From assembly GCF_032405125.1 (NCBI RefSeq), contig NC_091077.1, forward strand, positions 40,868,001-40,932,000: DNA of 64,000 bases. Reading direction: 5' to 3'. Source of the stretch: Capricornis sumatraensis. Taxonomy: Eukaryota; Chordata; Mammalia; Artiodactyla; Bovidae. Under the pieces are notes generated by a model that was not told the origin of the DNA, ran no database searches, and saw only the letters and a list, made by a program, of their open reading frames with translations. Each line of letters starts with the position of its first letter. The stretch's first letter is position 1. The translations under genes and the position numbers were made by a program. Positions 22,625-34,896 of the stretch are shown here, in pieces.

Positions 22625-24290
22625 ATTTTCTTAGGTCAGTCTCCCAGGGAAAAAGAAACAAAAACAAAAATAAGCAAATGAGACCTAAGTTATAAGCTTT
22701 TGAACAACAATGTGCACGCTCCATCACAGTTGTGTCACGGTCTTTCGAGTATTGTTTCCACCTGATCACTGGTGCAGGCCCACTGAGGTTAGGTCCCAGT
22801 AGTGCAGTAGTCATGCACCTGAACTGCTGTGGGAACTATGGAGGCAGCTTAAGCTCTGGTCTGGCCCTACTCCCATGTGAATGTACTCACAGAGCCCATA
22901 GCTGCTAACACCAGATCTGCCCCAGCTGCAAGAACACTTGCCCTTCTGGATATTTTGCAGGTGCTGAATTTAGGATGCCACCAGTGGAGGTATAACTCCA
23001 TAGTTCATACAGCTGTGAGGAGTGATTTCAGCTGTTACTTCTTAGTCACATAGCTGCTGGGGCTCAGCTGTGGTTTCAGACCCTCCTCTGGCTGAATTCC
23101 TACTGGGGGGAGCTATTTGTACTCTCCCAGGACAGTAGGGTAGGTCCTGGTACCCACTGGCAAATTTCCTATTTTACAGAAGCTTTTCCAGCCCTCCTGA
23201 AATGTGGGGTAGGTCCTAGCACCCAGTGACAGGTTTTGCAGTACTGAGAGCTATCCACACCCTCCTGGGCACTAGGGCAGGTTCTGGCACTCACTGATGG
23301 ATTTTCCAGCTGCAGAAGCTTTCTATCCTCTTCTGGGACAGCAGGGTGTGTCCCATTACCTACTGGTGGGTTTCCCAGTAGTGAGAGCTATGTGTGTTCT
23401 CCCAGGACTGCAGGTCATATTCTAACATCCTCTGAAGGAGTTCCTAGTCATGGAAGCTATCTTCACCCTCCCAGGATAGCATGGGCAGGTCCTGGGTCCC
23501 CCTGGCATAATTCCCAGTAAGCTAGATCTATCCACGCCTCTCTGGGTCAACAGGGCAGAGCCTGGGTCCCTCTGAAAGAATTGCTAGCGCCGGATCTGGC
23601 TGCGCTCTCTGGGTCAGCAAGGGTGGGGTCTGGCATCTGTCTCTGGCCTGGAAGAGGTGGTCAGTGCCTGCCTCTGGAGTCAAAGATGGCAGTGGTGTGT
23701 TGTGCTCACCCTCAGAGCTTCTGTAGATGATGTCCTGTTGCCTGGGAGCCCTCACCCAGAAAGAGTTCTTATGCTGCTCCAACCCCTCTCCGCATGCACC
23801 TCTCAATAGTGGTGCCTTATCCATCTGGTGGGCCCAGGCTTCTTCCTAGGACACTTTCAGCTGGAATGGTCCAACCTCTTCAGGCTGTTTCTACACCTAT
23901 CCCTGGTACTCTTCTTGGGACTAGGCTTCAGAGTGAGTTTCAGCACTGCACTCCCACCCTTAATGACTGAAAAGTGTCTCAGGTCAGAGAGCACAGGGTG
24001 GTCGTATAGACACCTGGTGCGGGTTACTTTCTCTTAAAGGTAACTTTCACAGACTGGTTGCTGCTATCACTTTTTAGATTCTGAGACTCCCCTTGGGTCC
24101 AGTCTAATTTCTCTGCTGGTAAGGAGCCTTCCCAAGGTGAAGGAAACATTCCTCATTCACAGCCCCCTCCCTGGGGCACAAGTCCTGTTCTGATTCCTGT
24201 TTTTTTTTCCTTTTTTCCTACCCAGTTACATGGAAGTTTTCTTTTTTTTTTTCCTTTTTTTTTAAGACATCTAAGGTCATCTGTTGGGAA
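22625..24290 (-). mobile_element. L1 5'UTR (continuation), GC-richer
   Basis: This block continues the L1 5'UTR beyond the BovB insertion. It is clearly richer in G+C than its surroundings and holds the tandem repeat at 23111-23650. No host exon is supported; the open stretches seen here lack any recognisable protein. Confidence 0.6.
23111..23650. repeat. Tandem repeat, about 69-bp period, about 8 units
   Basis: Degenerate units start at about 23111, 23180, 23249, 23316, 23386, 23454, 23524 and 23593. Most open with agct or aagct and share a cctgg/cagg core and a ggcagg-like stretch. Spacing is 67-70 bases. The array lies in the L1 5'UTR, where other mammalian L1 families carry promoter monomers, but regulatory activity is not shown. 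Confidence 0.8.
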
Positions 24291-24319
24291 AATAGCTATT
24301 CTGTGTTAATAACAATTAA

Positions 24320-24530
24320 TGGAACTAGTGGTAAAGAGCCCACCTGCCAATGCAGGTAGACATAAGAGATGTAGTTTCGATGCCTGGGTTGGGAAGACCC
24401 CCTGGAGGAGGAAATGACAACCCACTCCAGTATTCTTTCCTGGAGAATCCCATGGACAGAGCACCCTGGCAGGCTGCAGTCCATAGGATGGCACAGAGTC
24501 AGACATGACTGAAGCAACTTAGCATGCATG
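24320..24530 (+). mobile_element. Bov-tA SINE
   Basis: Head and body on the plus strand, ending in a short catg repeat (gcatgcatgcatg). It is inserted in the L1 5'UTR. Confidence 0.88.
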
Positions 24531-24625
24531 CATGTGAATAGTCCCACCTGTAGATGTATTATCAATGTTTCTGTGAAGGGAGTTGAACTCTTCTTTCTAC
24601 TATTCCAGCATCTTGATCTTGACTT

Positions 24626-25860
24626 CTTGATTTTTTAATTTATATCTTTAGTTGTAGATGATCTTTCCCACTAGGTTTTGGTATTTTTTATTGATGGTTG
24701 TTCTATAATTTGTTGCAATTTTGGTGTGCCCATGAGGGGAAGTGAGCTTAGGATTTTTCTATCTCTCCTTTTGATGATGTATTTATGACTTTCTTTATAT
24801 AGTATCATGTTATCTGCACATAGACACTGTTTTACTCCTTCAAAAATTTGGATTCCTTTTATTTCTTTCTATTATATGTCTATGGTTATATATGACTTAT
24901 GGTTTATTATATGACTGTGGTTAGAACTTCCAATGTGATGTTGAATAAAAATGAGAGTTAGCTAAAAGTTTTCATTATAAACCGATGTTGAATTTTTTTC
25001 ATGTTTTTTTCCTGCATCTATTTATAATGATCATATGATTTTTGTTCTTCAGTTTGTTAATGTGCTGTATCACTTTAATTGATATGTGGATATCGAGCCA
25101 ACCTTGGACTTCCCTGGTGGCTCAGATGATAAATAAAATGCCTGAAATGTAGGAGACCTGGATTTGATACCTGGGTTGGGAAGATACTGTGAAGAAGGGA
25201 ATGGTAGTCCACTTCAGTATTCTTGCCTGGAAAATTCCATGGACAGAGGAGCCTGGTGGGCTACAGTTCATGGAGTCACAGAGTTGGACACAACTGAGCA
25301 AGTAACACTTTGCATCCCTGGGATAAACATTACTTGTTCATAGTGTTTTCTCCTTTCAATGTATTGTTGAATTTGATTTAGCAATAATTTGTTTAGGATT
25401 TTTGCATCTATGCCTATCAGTGATTTTGGCCTATAATCGTCTCTTTTCTGTGTGTATGGCATCTTTGTTTTTGGTATCAGCATGATGCTGGTCTTGCAAA
25501 ATTAGTTTAAAAGTGTTTCTTTTTCTGAAATTTTTTGAATAGTTTGAAAGGGATAGATGTTAACTCTTGTTTAAATGTTTGTGGAATTCACCTGTGAAGC
25601 CATCTGTTCTTTTATTACTGATTCAATTTCATTACTGATAATTGATCTGGCCATATTTTCTATTTCTTCCTTGTTCAGTCTTGGGAGATTGTGCATTTAT
25701 AGGAATTTGTCCCTTTTTTCTGGATTGTACATTTTATGGGCATATAATTGTTCATTATAATCCCATGAGCCTTTGTATTTCTGTGTTGTCAGTTGTAATG
25801 TCTCTTCTTGCATTTCTGAATAAAACCAATAATAATGATGAAAAAAGACAGAGAACAAAG
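24626..25860 (-). mobile_element. Older L1 pieces
   Basis: Minus-strand L1, with what looks like a 5'-end scrap at about 24660-24780 followed by RT-region ORF2 sequence to about 25860. A Bov-tA interrupts it. The order suggests at least two elements. Confidence 0.6.
25104..25310 (+). mobile_element. Bov-tA SINE
   Basis: A complete plus-strand copy inside L1 ORF2 sequence, which resumes at tgcatccctggg just after it. Confidence 0.88.
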
Positions 25861-26684
25861 ACAAATTAGCAAATACCAGACTAAGAAAAAGAATATTATT
25901 GCATAACCTATAGTCATCCAAAAGATAATTAATGGATATGATTTTTAAAAACTGACAATAAATGACAATTTAGATAATGCAGATAAAATTTTCAAAGAAT
26001 ACAACTTAAAAAAATTGCAATGGAAGAAACAGATAATTTGAATCCTCTGATATTCATATAAAATATTAAATCTATTATATTTTGAGCCCTGATGGCTTTC
26101 TTCATGAGTTATTCCATGATTAAGAAAATATATATATACCAGTCTTACACACATTGAGAATATGAAAAAGACAAACATAACCTCAAATCTTCTTCAGCAA
26201 ACACAGTCTTTGCTTATTGAAATATAGTCAGTTTGCAATATATTAGTTTCAGGTGTACTACCTTATGAGTTGACACTTCCACATGTTATGAAATGAACAA
26301 TTCTTGATATCTATGCTTAACAAGAATATTTAAGAAAGTAAAATTTTACCATAATATCACTGAAGAGCATAAATGCAAAAATTAAACACCCATTCACTGA
26401 CAATAATGAATTGGGGGAAAAATGAGAACATTTTTCCTCTCTTACTAGTTCCTACCTTTCAGCTTGACCTATGTGGTCTATCTTAATCCTTGTCAGATAT
26501 ATCATTTGCAAATGTTTTCTCCTATTCTATGGAGATCTTTGCCCATAATCAAACTGATGGCAATACTTACAAGACAACAATAAGGAAACTAATAAAAACC
26601 ACAATGTTCTCAACACAAGGAATAAAAATAAGGTTATGAAGATTTTACCCTAACATATGCATTGTTTTGTATACAAACAATGTT
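25861..26684. other. AT-rich DNA with small L1 scraps
   Basis: No gene is recognised. Short L1-like stretches are visible at about 26205-26260 (3'UTR) and 26480-26530 (ORF2). The rest is unassigned. Confidence 0.5.
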
Positions 26685-26692
26685 ATGCATTG

Positions 26693-26902
26693 AGTTCCCT
26701 GGTGGCTCAGAGGGTAAAGCGTCTGCCTACAATTCGGGAGACCTGGGTTTGATCCCTGGGTTGGGAAGATTCCCTGGAGATGGAAATGGCAGCCCACTCT
26801 AGTACTCTTGCCTGGAAAATCTCATGGACAGAGGAGCCTGGTAGACTACAGTTCATGGGGTCGCAAAGAGTCAGACATGATTGAGCGACTTCACTTTCTT
26901 TC
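26693..26902 (+). mobile_element. Bov-tA SINE
   Basis: A complete copy flanked by an 8-base duplication, atgcattg, at 26685-26692 and 26903-26910. Confidence 0.92.
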
Positions 26903-26972
26903 ATGCATTGTTTTAATAATTAAAAAATACAGATTCATTATGGAACAGTTATAGACAATGCTACCTTTTGTT

Positions 26973-27066
26973 CATTTTTTATTTTTATTTTTTAAATATA
27001 AATTTATTTATTTTAATTGGAGGTTAATTACTTTGCAATATTGTATTGGTTTTGCCATACATCAAC
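26973..27066 (-). mobile_element. Very short L1 3'-end insertion
   Basis: Only about 94 bases of L1 3'UTR end plus an A/T-rich tail, minus strand. A perfect 15-base duplication, atgctaccttttgtt, flanks it at 26958-26972 and 27067-27081. Confidence 0.92.
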
Positions 27067-27081
27067 ATGCTACCTTTTGTT

Positions 27082-27784
27082 TAATAATGAAAGGCAACTT
27101 GCACATATATATTATGCATTCTATTTGCTTGTAGCCCTATATTATGTATTATAAAACACAATTATATTGAAAAATATCCAGGAATTATATGAAAAAGTAA
27201 GACTAATAGGAAACACATGGCACAAAGATTAACCATAGAGCAATACTAACGTAGGAAGAATGGTACTGGTGTAAAAGCTTCAAGTCAGAAAAATAGAGCA
27301 GATAGCCAAATATCAATATATGAACATTTCATATAAGTCAAATGAAGCATATTTTAATAAAGAAAGTTTTGCTTATTTTGCACATATACATGAAATAACT
27401 ACATTGTACGTTTTCAACTTATATAATCTCATGTGTCATATTATATCTCAGGAAAGCTGGAAAAAATAAGAAAGCCATATTATTTAAATCTTGCCATATG
27501 TACCTCCAGTTCTCTTTTCCCAAATAGCTACAGTTTACCTCGGGATCCTGAGAAAAACTGCCATCATTTGATTGGCATTGCAATTGAAAAGAGACACATT
27601 TGCCATGACACTGATAACATCTATACTCTTCATTCCAAAATAAATTACATTTAAACAAAGGTTTAAGTGTAGATATTGACATCATAAAAGAGCTAAAATA
27701 AAAAAGTAATGATATTTATAAAATATTAGGGGCAGAAGCACCTGTCTAAATATTGGCATTTGTTGATACTAAAAGTTGAACTCT
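27082..27784. other. Unassigned AT-rich DNA
   Basis: No repeat or gene is recognised. A minus-strand open stretch at 27419-27685 has several cysteines but matches nothing I know and is best left as chance. Confidence 0.5.
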
Positions 27785-28045
27785 GAGGGCCATGGGGTTG
27801 CAAAGAGTCAGACACGATTGAGTGACGCAGCTTCCCAGGTGGTGCTAGTGGTAAAGAACCAGCCTGCCACGCAGGAGACTTTTGAGAGAGGGGTTCTATC
27901 CCTAGGTCAGGACAATCCCCTGGAGAAAAGCATAGCAACCCACCCCAGTATTCTTGCCTGGAGAATTCCATGGACAGAGGTGGTAGGTGGGCTACAGTCC
28001 CTGGGATCACAAAGAGTCAGACATGACTGAAGTGATTTAGCGTAC
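27785..28045 (+). mobile_element. Bov-tA SINE with an extra BovA end in front
   Basis: A short BovA 3' end (27785-27828) is followed by a full tRNA-like head and body to about 28045. Confidence 0.85.
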
Positions 28046-28105
28046 GTATAAAGAGTTCTCTATTGAATACCTCTGGACAGAATCTTATGATATTCAGAGG
28101 AATAC

Positions 28106-28198
28106 TGCTGCTGCTGCTGCTAAGTTGCTTCAGTCGTGTCCGACTCTGTGCAACTCCATAGACAGCAGCCCACCAGGCTCTTCTGTCCCTGGGACTCA
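28106..28198 (-). mobile_element. BovA-type SINE fragment with (CTG)n start
   Basis: It begins with five CTG units and continues as a minus-strand BovA body, stopping abruptly at about 28198. Confidence 0.75.
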
Positions 28199-28217
28199 GG
28201 AAAAATTGAAACATTAT

Positions 28218-30225
28218 CAGTTCAATTCAGTCGTTCAGTCATGTCTGACTCTTTGCAACCACACGGACTGCAGCACACCAGGCTTTCTTGTCCATCACCA
28301 ACTCCTGGAGCTAACTCAAACTCACGTCCATCCAGTAGGTGTGCCATCCAAGCATCTCATCCTCTGTCATCCCCTTCTCCTCCTGCCTTCAATCTTTCCC
28401 AACATCAGGGTCTTTCCAATGAGTCAGTTCTTCACATCAGGTGGCCAAAGTATTGGAGTTTCAGCTTCAGCATCAGTCTTTCCAATGAATATTCAGGTCT
28501 GATTTCCTTTAGGATTGACTGCTTTGATCTCCTTGCAGTCCAAGGGACTCTCAAGAGTCTTCTCCAAGGACTCCAAATTGATGTCCAAAAGCATACTCTT
28601 CAGTGCTCAGCTTTCTTTATAGTTCACCTCTCACATCCACACATGACTACTGGAAAAACCGTAGCTTTGACTAGGTGGACTTTTGTCAGCAAAGTAATGT
28701 CTCTACTTTTTAATATGCTCTCTAGGTTTGTCATAGCTTTTCTTCCAAGAAGCAAGTGTCTTTTAATTTCATGGCTGCAGTCACCATCTGTAGTATTTTG
28801 GAGCCCAAAAGAATAAAGTCTGTCACTGTTTCCACTGTTTCCCCATCTATTTGCCATGAAAAGATGGGACCAGATGCCATGATCTTAGCTTTCTGAATGT
28901 TGAGTTTTAAGGCAACTTTTTCACTCTCCTTTTTCACTTTCATCAAGAGTGTCCTTATTTTTCTTTGCTTTCTGCCATAAAGGTGGTGTCATCTGCATAG
29001 CTGAAGTTATTGCTATTTCTCCTGGCAATCTTGATTCCAGCTTGTGATTCATCCAGCCTGGCATTTTGCATGATGTACTCTGCCAAGAAGTTAAATAAGC
29101 AGAGTGACAGTATACAGCCTTGACATACTGTTTTCGCAATTCAGAACCGGTCTGTTGTTCCATGTCTAGTTCTAACTGTTGCTTCTTTACTTGAATGCAG
29201 ATTTCTCAGGAGGCAGGTAAGGTGGTCTGGTATTCCCATCTCTTTCAGAATTTTCCACAGTTTGTTGTGATCCACACAGTCAAAGACTTTGGCATAGTCA
29301 GTAAAGTAGAAGTGGATGTTTTTCTGGAACTCTCTTGCTTTTTCCATGATCCAATATATGTTAGCAATTTGATCTTTGGTTCCTCTGCCTTTTATAAAAC
29401 CAGCTTGAACATCTGGAAGTTCTCAGTTCATGTCCTGTTGAAGCCTGGCTTGGAGAATTTTGAGCATTAGTTTTCTAGGGTGTGAGATGAGTGCAATTGT
29501 GAGATAGTTTGAACATTCTTTGGCATTGCCTTTCTTTGGGATTGGAATGAAAACTGACCTTTTCCAGTCCTGTGGCCACTGCTGAGTTTTCCAAATTTGC
29601 TGGCATATTGAGTGCAGCACTTTCACAGGATCATCTTTCAGGATTTGCAATAGCTCAACTGGAATTCCATCACCTCCACTAGCTTTGTTCATAGTGATGC
29701 TTCCTAAGGCCTGCTTGACTTCACATTCCAGGATGTTTGGCTCTAGGTGAGTGATCACATCATCGTGATTATCTGGGTTGTGAAGATCTTTTTTGTACAG
29801 TTCTTCTGCATATTCTTACCACCTCTTCTTAATATCTTCTGCTTCTGTTAGGTCCATACCATTTCTGTCCTTTATTTTGCTCATCTTAGAATGAAATATT
29901 CACTTGGTATCTCTAATTTTTTTGAAGATATCTATAGTTTTTGTCATTCTATTGTTTTCCTCTATTTCTTTGCATTGATTACTGAGGCAGGCTTTCTTAT
30001 CTCTCCTTGCTATTCTCTGGAACTCTGCATTCAGGTGGGTATATCTTTCCTTTTCTCCTTTGCTTTTAGCTTCTCTTCTTTTCTCAGTTATTTGTAAGCC
30101 CTCCTCAGACAACCATTTTGCCTTTTTGCATTTCTTTTTCTTGGGGATAGTCTTGATCACTGACTCCTGTACAATGTCATGAACCTCTGTCCATAGTTCC
30201 TCAGGTACTCTGTCTATATTTTTTC
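28218..30225 (-). mobile_element. BovB LINE, about 2 kb
   Basis: The longest uninterrupted BovB here. The 3' end is at 28218 and the RT domain spans roughly 28600-29760, with a YADD box encoded near 29000 and the fingers region at 29423-29758 (NKASGGDGIPVELLQ). The linker upstream runs to about 30225, with a basic stretch at 29900-30160. The endonuclease domain is absent through 5' truncation. Several frameshifts and stops make it inactive. Confidence 0.92.
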
Positions 30226-30373
30226 AAGATAAGGCTTAAATATGCCATTTTGTACACATTGTTTGTCAGACTTGTCTTATGCCAGGGAATTAGGGAGATC
30301 CATTTTTATTCATAAAATATTCTATCTGAACAATATCATTGGTGGTAATGCTTTACTTTTAGATGATAGTATA

Positions 30374-30692
30374 TAAGTGAAAGTGAAGTTCACTTAGTTG
30401 TGTCCAACTCTTTGCAATCCCACGGACTGTACAGTCCATGGAATTCTCTAGGCCAGAATACTGGAGTGGGTAGCCTTTTCCCTTCTCCAGGATATCTTCC
30501 TAACCCAGGGATTGAACCCAAGTCTCCCAAATTGCAGGCAGATTCTTAACCAGCTGAGCCACAAGGGAAGCCCAAGAACACTGGAGTAGGTAGCTTATCC
30601 CTTCTCCAGCGGACCTTCCCAACCCAGGAATCAAACTTGGGTCTCCTACATTGCAGGTGGATTCTTTACCAACTGAGCTATAAGGGAAGCAA
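30374..30692 (-). mobile_element. Bov-tA SINE with two tRNA-like heads
   Basis: Minus strand: one BovA body then two tRNA-like heads in tandem, the second ending near 30690. This is the same architecture as the copy at 15869-16190. Confidence 0.88.
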
Positions 30693-31409
30693 TAGTATCT
30701 AAATTCCATATTTTTGAAACATAAAGACAAGAGTACTGTCATTTTGGGAAAGGATGAGGAAATGGCCTTGGGGAAGTGGGCTTGACAAACCCAGTAACAC
30801 AAAGAACCTAAAAGCATGGGCTTCTGAGACAATAACCAGTTATCCACAAGAGTAAATGGTTAGCTCTCCTTCTGTTGCAACTTTGTACAGATGTACATAG
30901 CTTCCAATGAAGAAAAGTGGGACTATGAATCTTCCACCTAGCAGAATCACCCAATTCCCAGTTCCCTGAAAGATACAGATAAAGGCCTTATGCACATTCC
31001 TATTTTTACAGGAAGCAGTCCCACAGCAGATAAAATCTGCTGACAGGTTGAAACCAGAAGACTGATCATGCTTGCAACTTCATCTTGATGCCAACCAATC
31101 TGAGATGAGTACAAACTGATCAGGCATCCTGTGGGCCCCTTCCTCACACTGTGTTTAAAACTCTTTCCCTGAAATTCTACCAGAATTGATACCCTTTTTC
31201 ACCTCCTTTGTGCACAAGCTATCTCTTTTAATAAAAAACTTTTGCTTTCCTAAGAGTCTTATGGGAGTGATATTTATTTCTATTATGCTGTACAAAATTT
31301 GGAGAATTTTCTTCATTTGGGATCTCTCATAGGTGAGCACAGAGAATCTTCACTAAAATGCTTGAGAGTATATTTTTCATGAGCATAATCTTTTTCTAAA
31401 ATTGCATCA
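30693..31409. other. Possible old LTR remnant and unassigned DNA
   Basis: Segment 31000-31345 has an LTR-like order: a tttaaaa box near 31153, a pyrimidine-rich stretch, and an aataaa signal near 31231. No paired LTR, primer-binding site or internal retroviral sequence is seen, so this is tentative. No gene is seen. Confidence 0.3.
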
Positions 31410-31605
31410 AATATGAGTCAGTAAATAATCCTCCCGCAATGCATTACACATAAGAGAGGAGGGTTCAATCCCTGAATCAGGGAGATTCCCTGGAGTAGGA
31501 AATGGCACCCTACTCCAGTATTCTTGCCTGGGAAATCCCATGGACAGAGGAGCCTGGCAGGCTACAGCCCATAGGGTCACAAAGAGTTGAACACAGCTGA
31601 GCATG
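31410..31605 (+). mobile_element. Bov-tA SINE, diverged head
   Basis: The body is typical (cactccagtattcttgcctg region); the tRNA-like head is degraded. Confidence 0.82.
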
Positions 31606-31650
31606 TTTTGGATGGATAGATGGATGTTTTGGATGGATGGATGGGAAGTA
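31606..31650. repeat. (GGAT)n simple repeat
   Basis: Imperfect ggat/gatg units right after the SINE end. Confidence 0.85.
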
Positions 31651-31898
31651 TATTTGAGACCATGAGATATAATTAACATGGAGTTTCTGATAACACATGA
31701 TTTATTAATTAATCAGGAATACAATAAGTGCTTACTTTCATTATTTTTCCACTGGTTCTCAGGCTCTTCTTCATCCTCATATGCACTCAGTCTGTCCTCA
31801 TATGAGCTTGCTGGGGATTTAGTTAAATCAATCTTTTGTAGGAGTAGTCTTATAACAATACCTACATACCTGTATCATCAAACCCCATTCAGTATCAT
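31651..31898. other. Unassigned DNA
   Basis: Nothing recognised. Confidence 0.5.
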
Positions 31899-32602
31899 GT
31901 GACCTTAGAGGAACTGAAGAACCTTTTGATGACAATGAAAATGGACAGTGAAAAAGCTGGCTTGAAACTCAAGATTCAAAAAGCAAAGATCATGGTATCT
32001 GGTCCCATCACTTCATGGGAAATAGATGGGGAAACAATGGAAACAATGACAGACTTATTTTCTTGGGCTCCAAAATCACTGCAGATGGTGATTGGAGCCA
32101 TGAAATTAAAAGATGCTTGCTCCTTGGAAGAAAAGCTATGACCAAATTAGATAGTATATTAAAAAGCAGAGACATTACTATGTTAACAAAGGTCCATCTA
32201 GTCAAAGCTATGGTTTTTCCAGTAGTCATGTATGGATGTGAGAGTTGGACCGTAGAGAAAGCTGAGCACTGAAGAATTGATGCTTTTGAACTGTGGTGGT
32301 GGAGAAGACTCTTGAGAGTCCTGTGGACTGCAAGAAGATCCAGCCAGTCAATCCTAAAGGAAATGAGACCGGAATATTTATTGGAAGGACTGATGCTGAA
32401 GCTGAAGCTCCAATTTTGAGGCAAAATTGAAGGCTGGATGAGAAATGGATGACAGAGGATGAGATGGTTGGATAACATCAGTGACTCGATGGACATGAGC
32501 TTGAGTAAGCTCCGGGAGTTGGTGATGGACAGGGAGGCCTGGCATGCTGTAGTCTATAGGGTCGCAAAGAGTCGGACATGACGAAAAGACTGAACAACAG
32601 TC
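31899..32602 (+). mobile_element. BovB LINE 3' part
   Basis: Plus strand from just after the RT catalytic box to the 3' end. The ORF is broken after AEH (stop at about 32270), and a deletion of some 35 bases lies near 32415-32420. Confidence 0.9.
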
Positions 32603-33339
32603 TTTAATAAGATATGTATTTGAAGAAAGCAATAATTTGAAAATATACATGTGCCCCAGTGAACTCACCTTAGTTCTGAGTATAAACCTATGAAAATATA
32701 TGTTAATATAATATATAAATTTATAGACTTTGTTATATATAAATATGCAAATATATATAAAGTGTAAACATATTCCTATATGTCATATATATCCTATCCT
32801 GAGTGATTTCAACTGGTGTGAGGCAAGAAAGCCCCCTGGGCCTTGGCCTATCTCTTCATAATGGCTCTTTTTAACTCTGTGCTCTTTACTTCTAATGAAG
32901 TAAGATCTCATGTAAGATCTGCTTTAAGCAATGTCTTAGATCAGGTGGAGAGAAATAAGCAATTTGGCTGGGGAGAAAATATCACATTTTATAAATAAGA
33001 AATTTAAAAAGTACATCATGGAAAACAGATCTCAGAAGTATGCTTACTAACATGTACCTAAAAAGGAAGGGCAAACCTAAGATATCAAATTTTAGTTAAA
33101 AATATTTAAACTCTATGCACTAAATCTATCCAAATAAGGAATAGTTGTTTCATTTCAATCATAATCTTAAAAATGCATATAATATTTTTAAATGTATTTA
33201 ACTTTTTCAAATGAAACGTGTGGGGACAAGCGAATATAATCGCTTCTACAAAACAGTGGGAACAGAAACTCCTAGATAGACTTTCAATAACCACAAGGAA
33301 CATTTTGTGTTGCAACTGTTAAAAAGTGATAGTGGTGGG
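32603..33339. other. Unassigned AT-rich DNA
   Basis: A tata-rich stretch at 32695-32800; nothing else recognised. Confidence 0.5.
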
Positions 33340-33468
33340 TGGTGGTGGTTTAGTTGCTAAGTCGTGTCTGATTGTGGTGACCCATGCACTGTAGCCTGCC
33401 AGGCTCCTCACTCCATGGTATTTTCCAGGCAAGAATATTGGAGAGAGCTGCCATTTCTTTCTCCAGCT
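33340..33468 (-). mobile_element. BovA-type SINE fragment
   Basis: A minus-strand BovA body without the tRNA-like head, after a ggtggtgg stretch. Confidence 0.8.
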
Positions 33469-34896
33469 AAAATGTTAACATACATAATTCATCATGTGCA
33501 CTGAATGGCCATGATGTTGTTAAATTCTGGTTGTATTCATGATAATCAGTTATTTAAATATTTTAGTCTATGTCTAGTAGAACTTTTTTGTTCTGAGGTA
33601 GTGTGTAGGAAGAGGATATGAAAAATGTGTGGCATATGAGTAGATTATAAAATCAAAATTGTCTTTCTAGTGCTGGTTGGGATGATGCATACTAGCATCT
33701 TTTCTCCTGAAGCTTGTCTATTAATAGAAGACTCAATGATATATTGATTTTCAAAGGTAAATTCAGGAGCATGTAATAAAAACAGAAACAAAAGCAAAGA
33801 ACTTTTGTTTGAGAACAAATAAAAAGACCAGAATTACCAAATAATTTGAATTCAAAGTGTGATTTGCTTTGTTTTGATGGCGATGTTTCACAGAGAGCTC
33901 CCTTGTCGTGGTTTGATTTCACTAACTTGATAATCACTTGGTGTCCCAGTGAGACTAGTTATTAAAAAGAGGTCATGTTAAATGCATAGGAGATGAACAA
34001 AGATTTAAATCACTGTCTCAGAACTTATATATATATAAAAAGGCTTTAAAGCAGACTTGTTTTCATTATTTAAGAACTTCCTGGAATTGCGAGTCCTTCC
34101 AGTTAAACCCAGAGTGTGTCAAGGGACCTTGCTCTGGTCCATGCCAAGGGACTTGTTAGAGTGTTACAGTGTAACAATTAAAAAGTTATAGTAAAATAGA
34201 GGAAATTGCAAACACATATCTGTAGTTTGGATCCCAGGAGAAGAAGAGCTTGTTTAAACATCCCTTGGGGTTTCTAATTCAGCTCTCCCTGCACTCTAGA
34301 TATTAATGAAGCCTCAAGTTCACTTAAGGGAAACTTGGCAGCAGTGAAATCAAAGAGAAACTTTGAGGAAAAGTTTTAGGTTTCTCTGGGATCAGGTAGA
34401 TTCTTCGTGCACAATGCATGAATCATTTGCCTATCATTAAGCACATTATGTCTGTGTTTACAGGTGTATTGGGAGTTGTAGGATAATAGTGTACTCTTTT
34501 ATTTGCAGTAGCAGAACAGCAGAAGCAATTGTTGGTGCCTGTGGGCTTGTTTAGCTCCGATGCTCATGCTTTATGAAGCTTTTCTATTTACTAGAATAAA
34601 CTAATCATTCCAAGTACAGACTCTTTTCCCTGACATGCCACTTATTTCATATCTTGAAGACATAACTCCAGACTTGCAACTTAGCTTTATTTTATTATTT
34701 TTACGATGTCACAGCATTTATGGTAAAACTGTCACTGCGTTAAAAATATAAGTGGATATTTTATTGGGTGTGGAGACACAGGCTGTTCAGCTCGCTTACT
34801 TCACAAGAGTTCTTCGATTATTTAAATTTTACACAAAAGTTTCACTTATTCATGGAGCCCAAGAACTGAGGCTAAAATATTAAAAAGCAAAAAATT
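33469..34896. other. Repeat-poor stretch, unassigned
   Basis: About 1.4 kb with no repeat family or gene I recognise. One of the longer interspersed-repeat-free parts of the window. Confidence 0.5.

Larger units (their letters stand above)
16240..24625 (-). mobile_element. Long L1 with 3'UTR, part of ORF2, ORF1 and 5'UTR
   Basis: Reading on the minus strand from the high end: a 5'UTR from about 24625 down to 20280 (interrupted), an ORF1 region at 19575-20273, and then ORF2 from its RT domain to the C-terminus and 3'UTR down to 16240. The jump near 19570-19600 goes from late ORF1 straight to the middle of ORF2, so the endonuclease domain and start of RT are missing. Inserts are a short L1 scrap at 17276-17335, a Bov-A2, a BovB that itself holds a young L1, and a Bov-tA. 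Frames are broken throughout. Confidence 0.8.

Noticed and set aside
22146..22814. A 222-codon open frame on the minus strand
   Set aside because: It is antisense to the BovB 3' region and the L1 5'UTR; BovB antisense strands often stay open and encode no known protein.
23111..23650. A CRISPR-like array
   Set aside because: Units are degenerate and contiguous with no unique spacers, in a mammalian L1 5'UTR.
27419..27685. A cysteine-containing 88-codon minus-strand frame
   Set aside because: No family recognised, no exon signals and AT-rich context; length is compatible with chance.
28136..28816. A 226-codon open frame on the plus strand
   Set aside because: It reads a SINE piece and then BovB antisense; it is a shadow of the LINE ORF.
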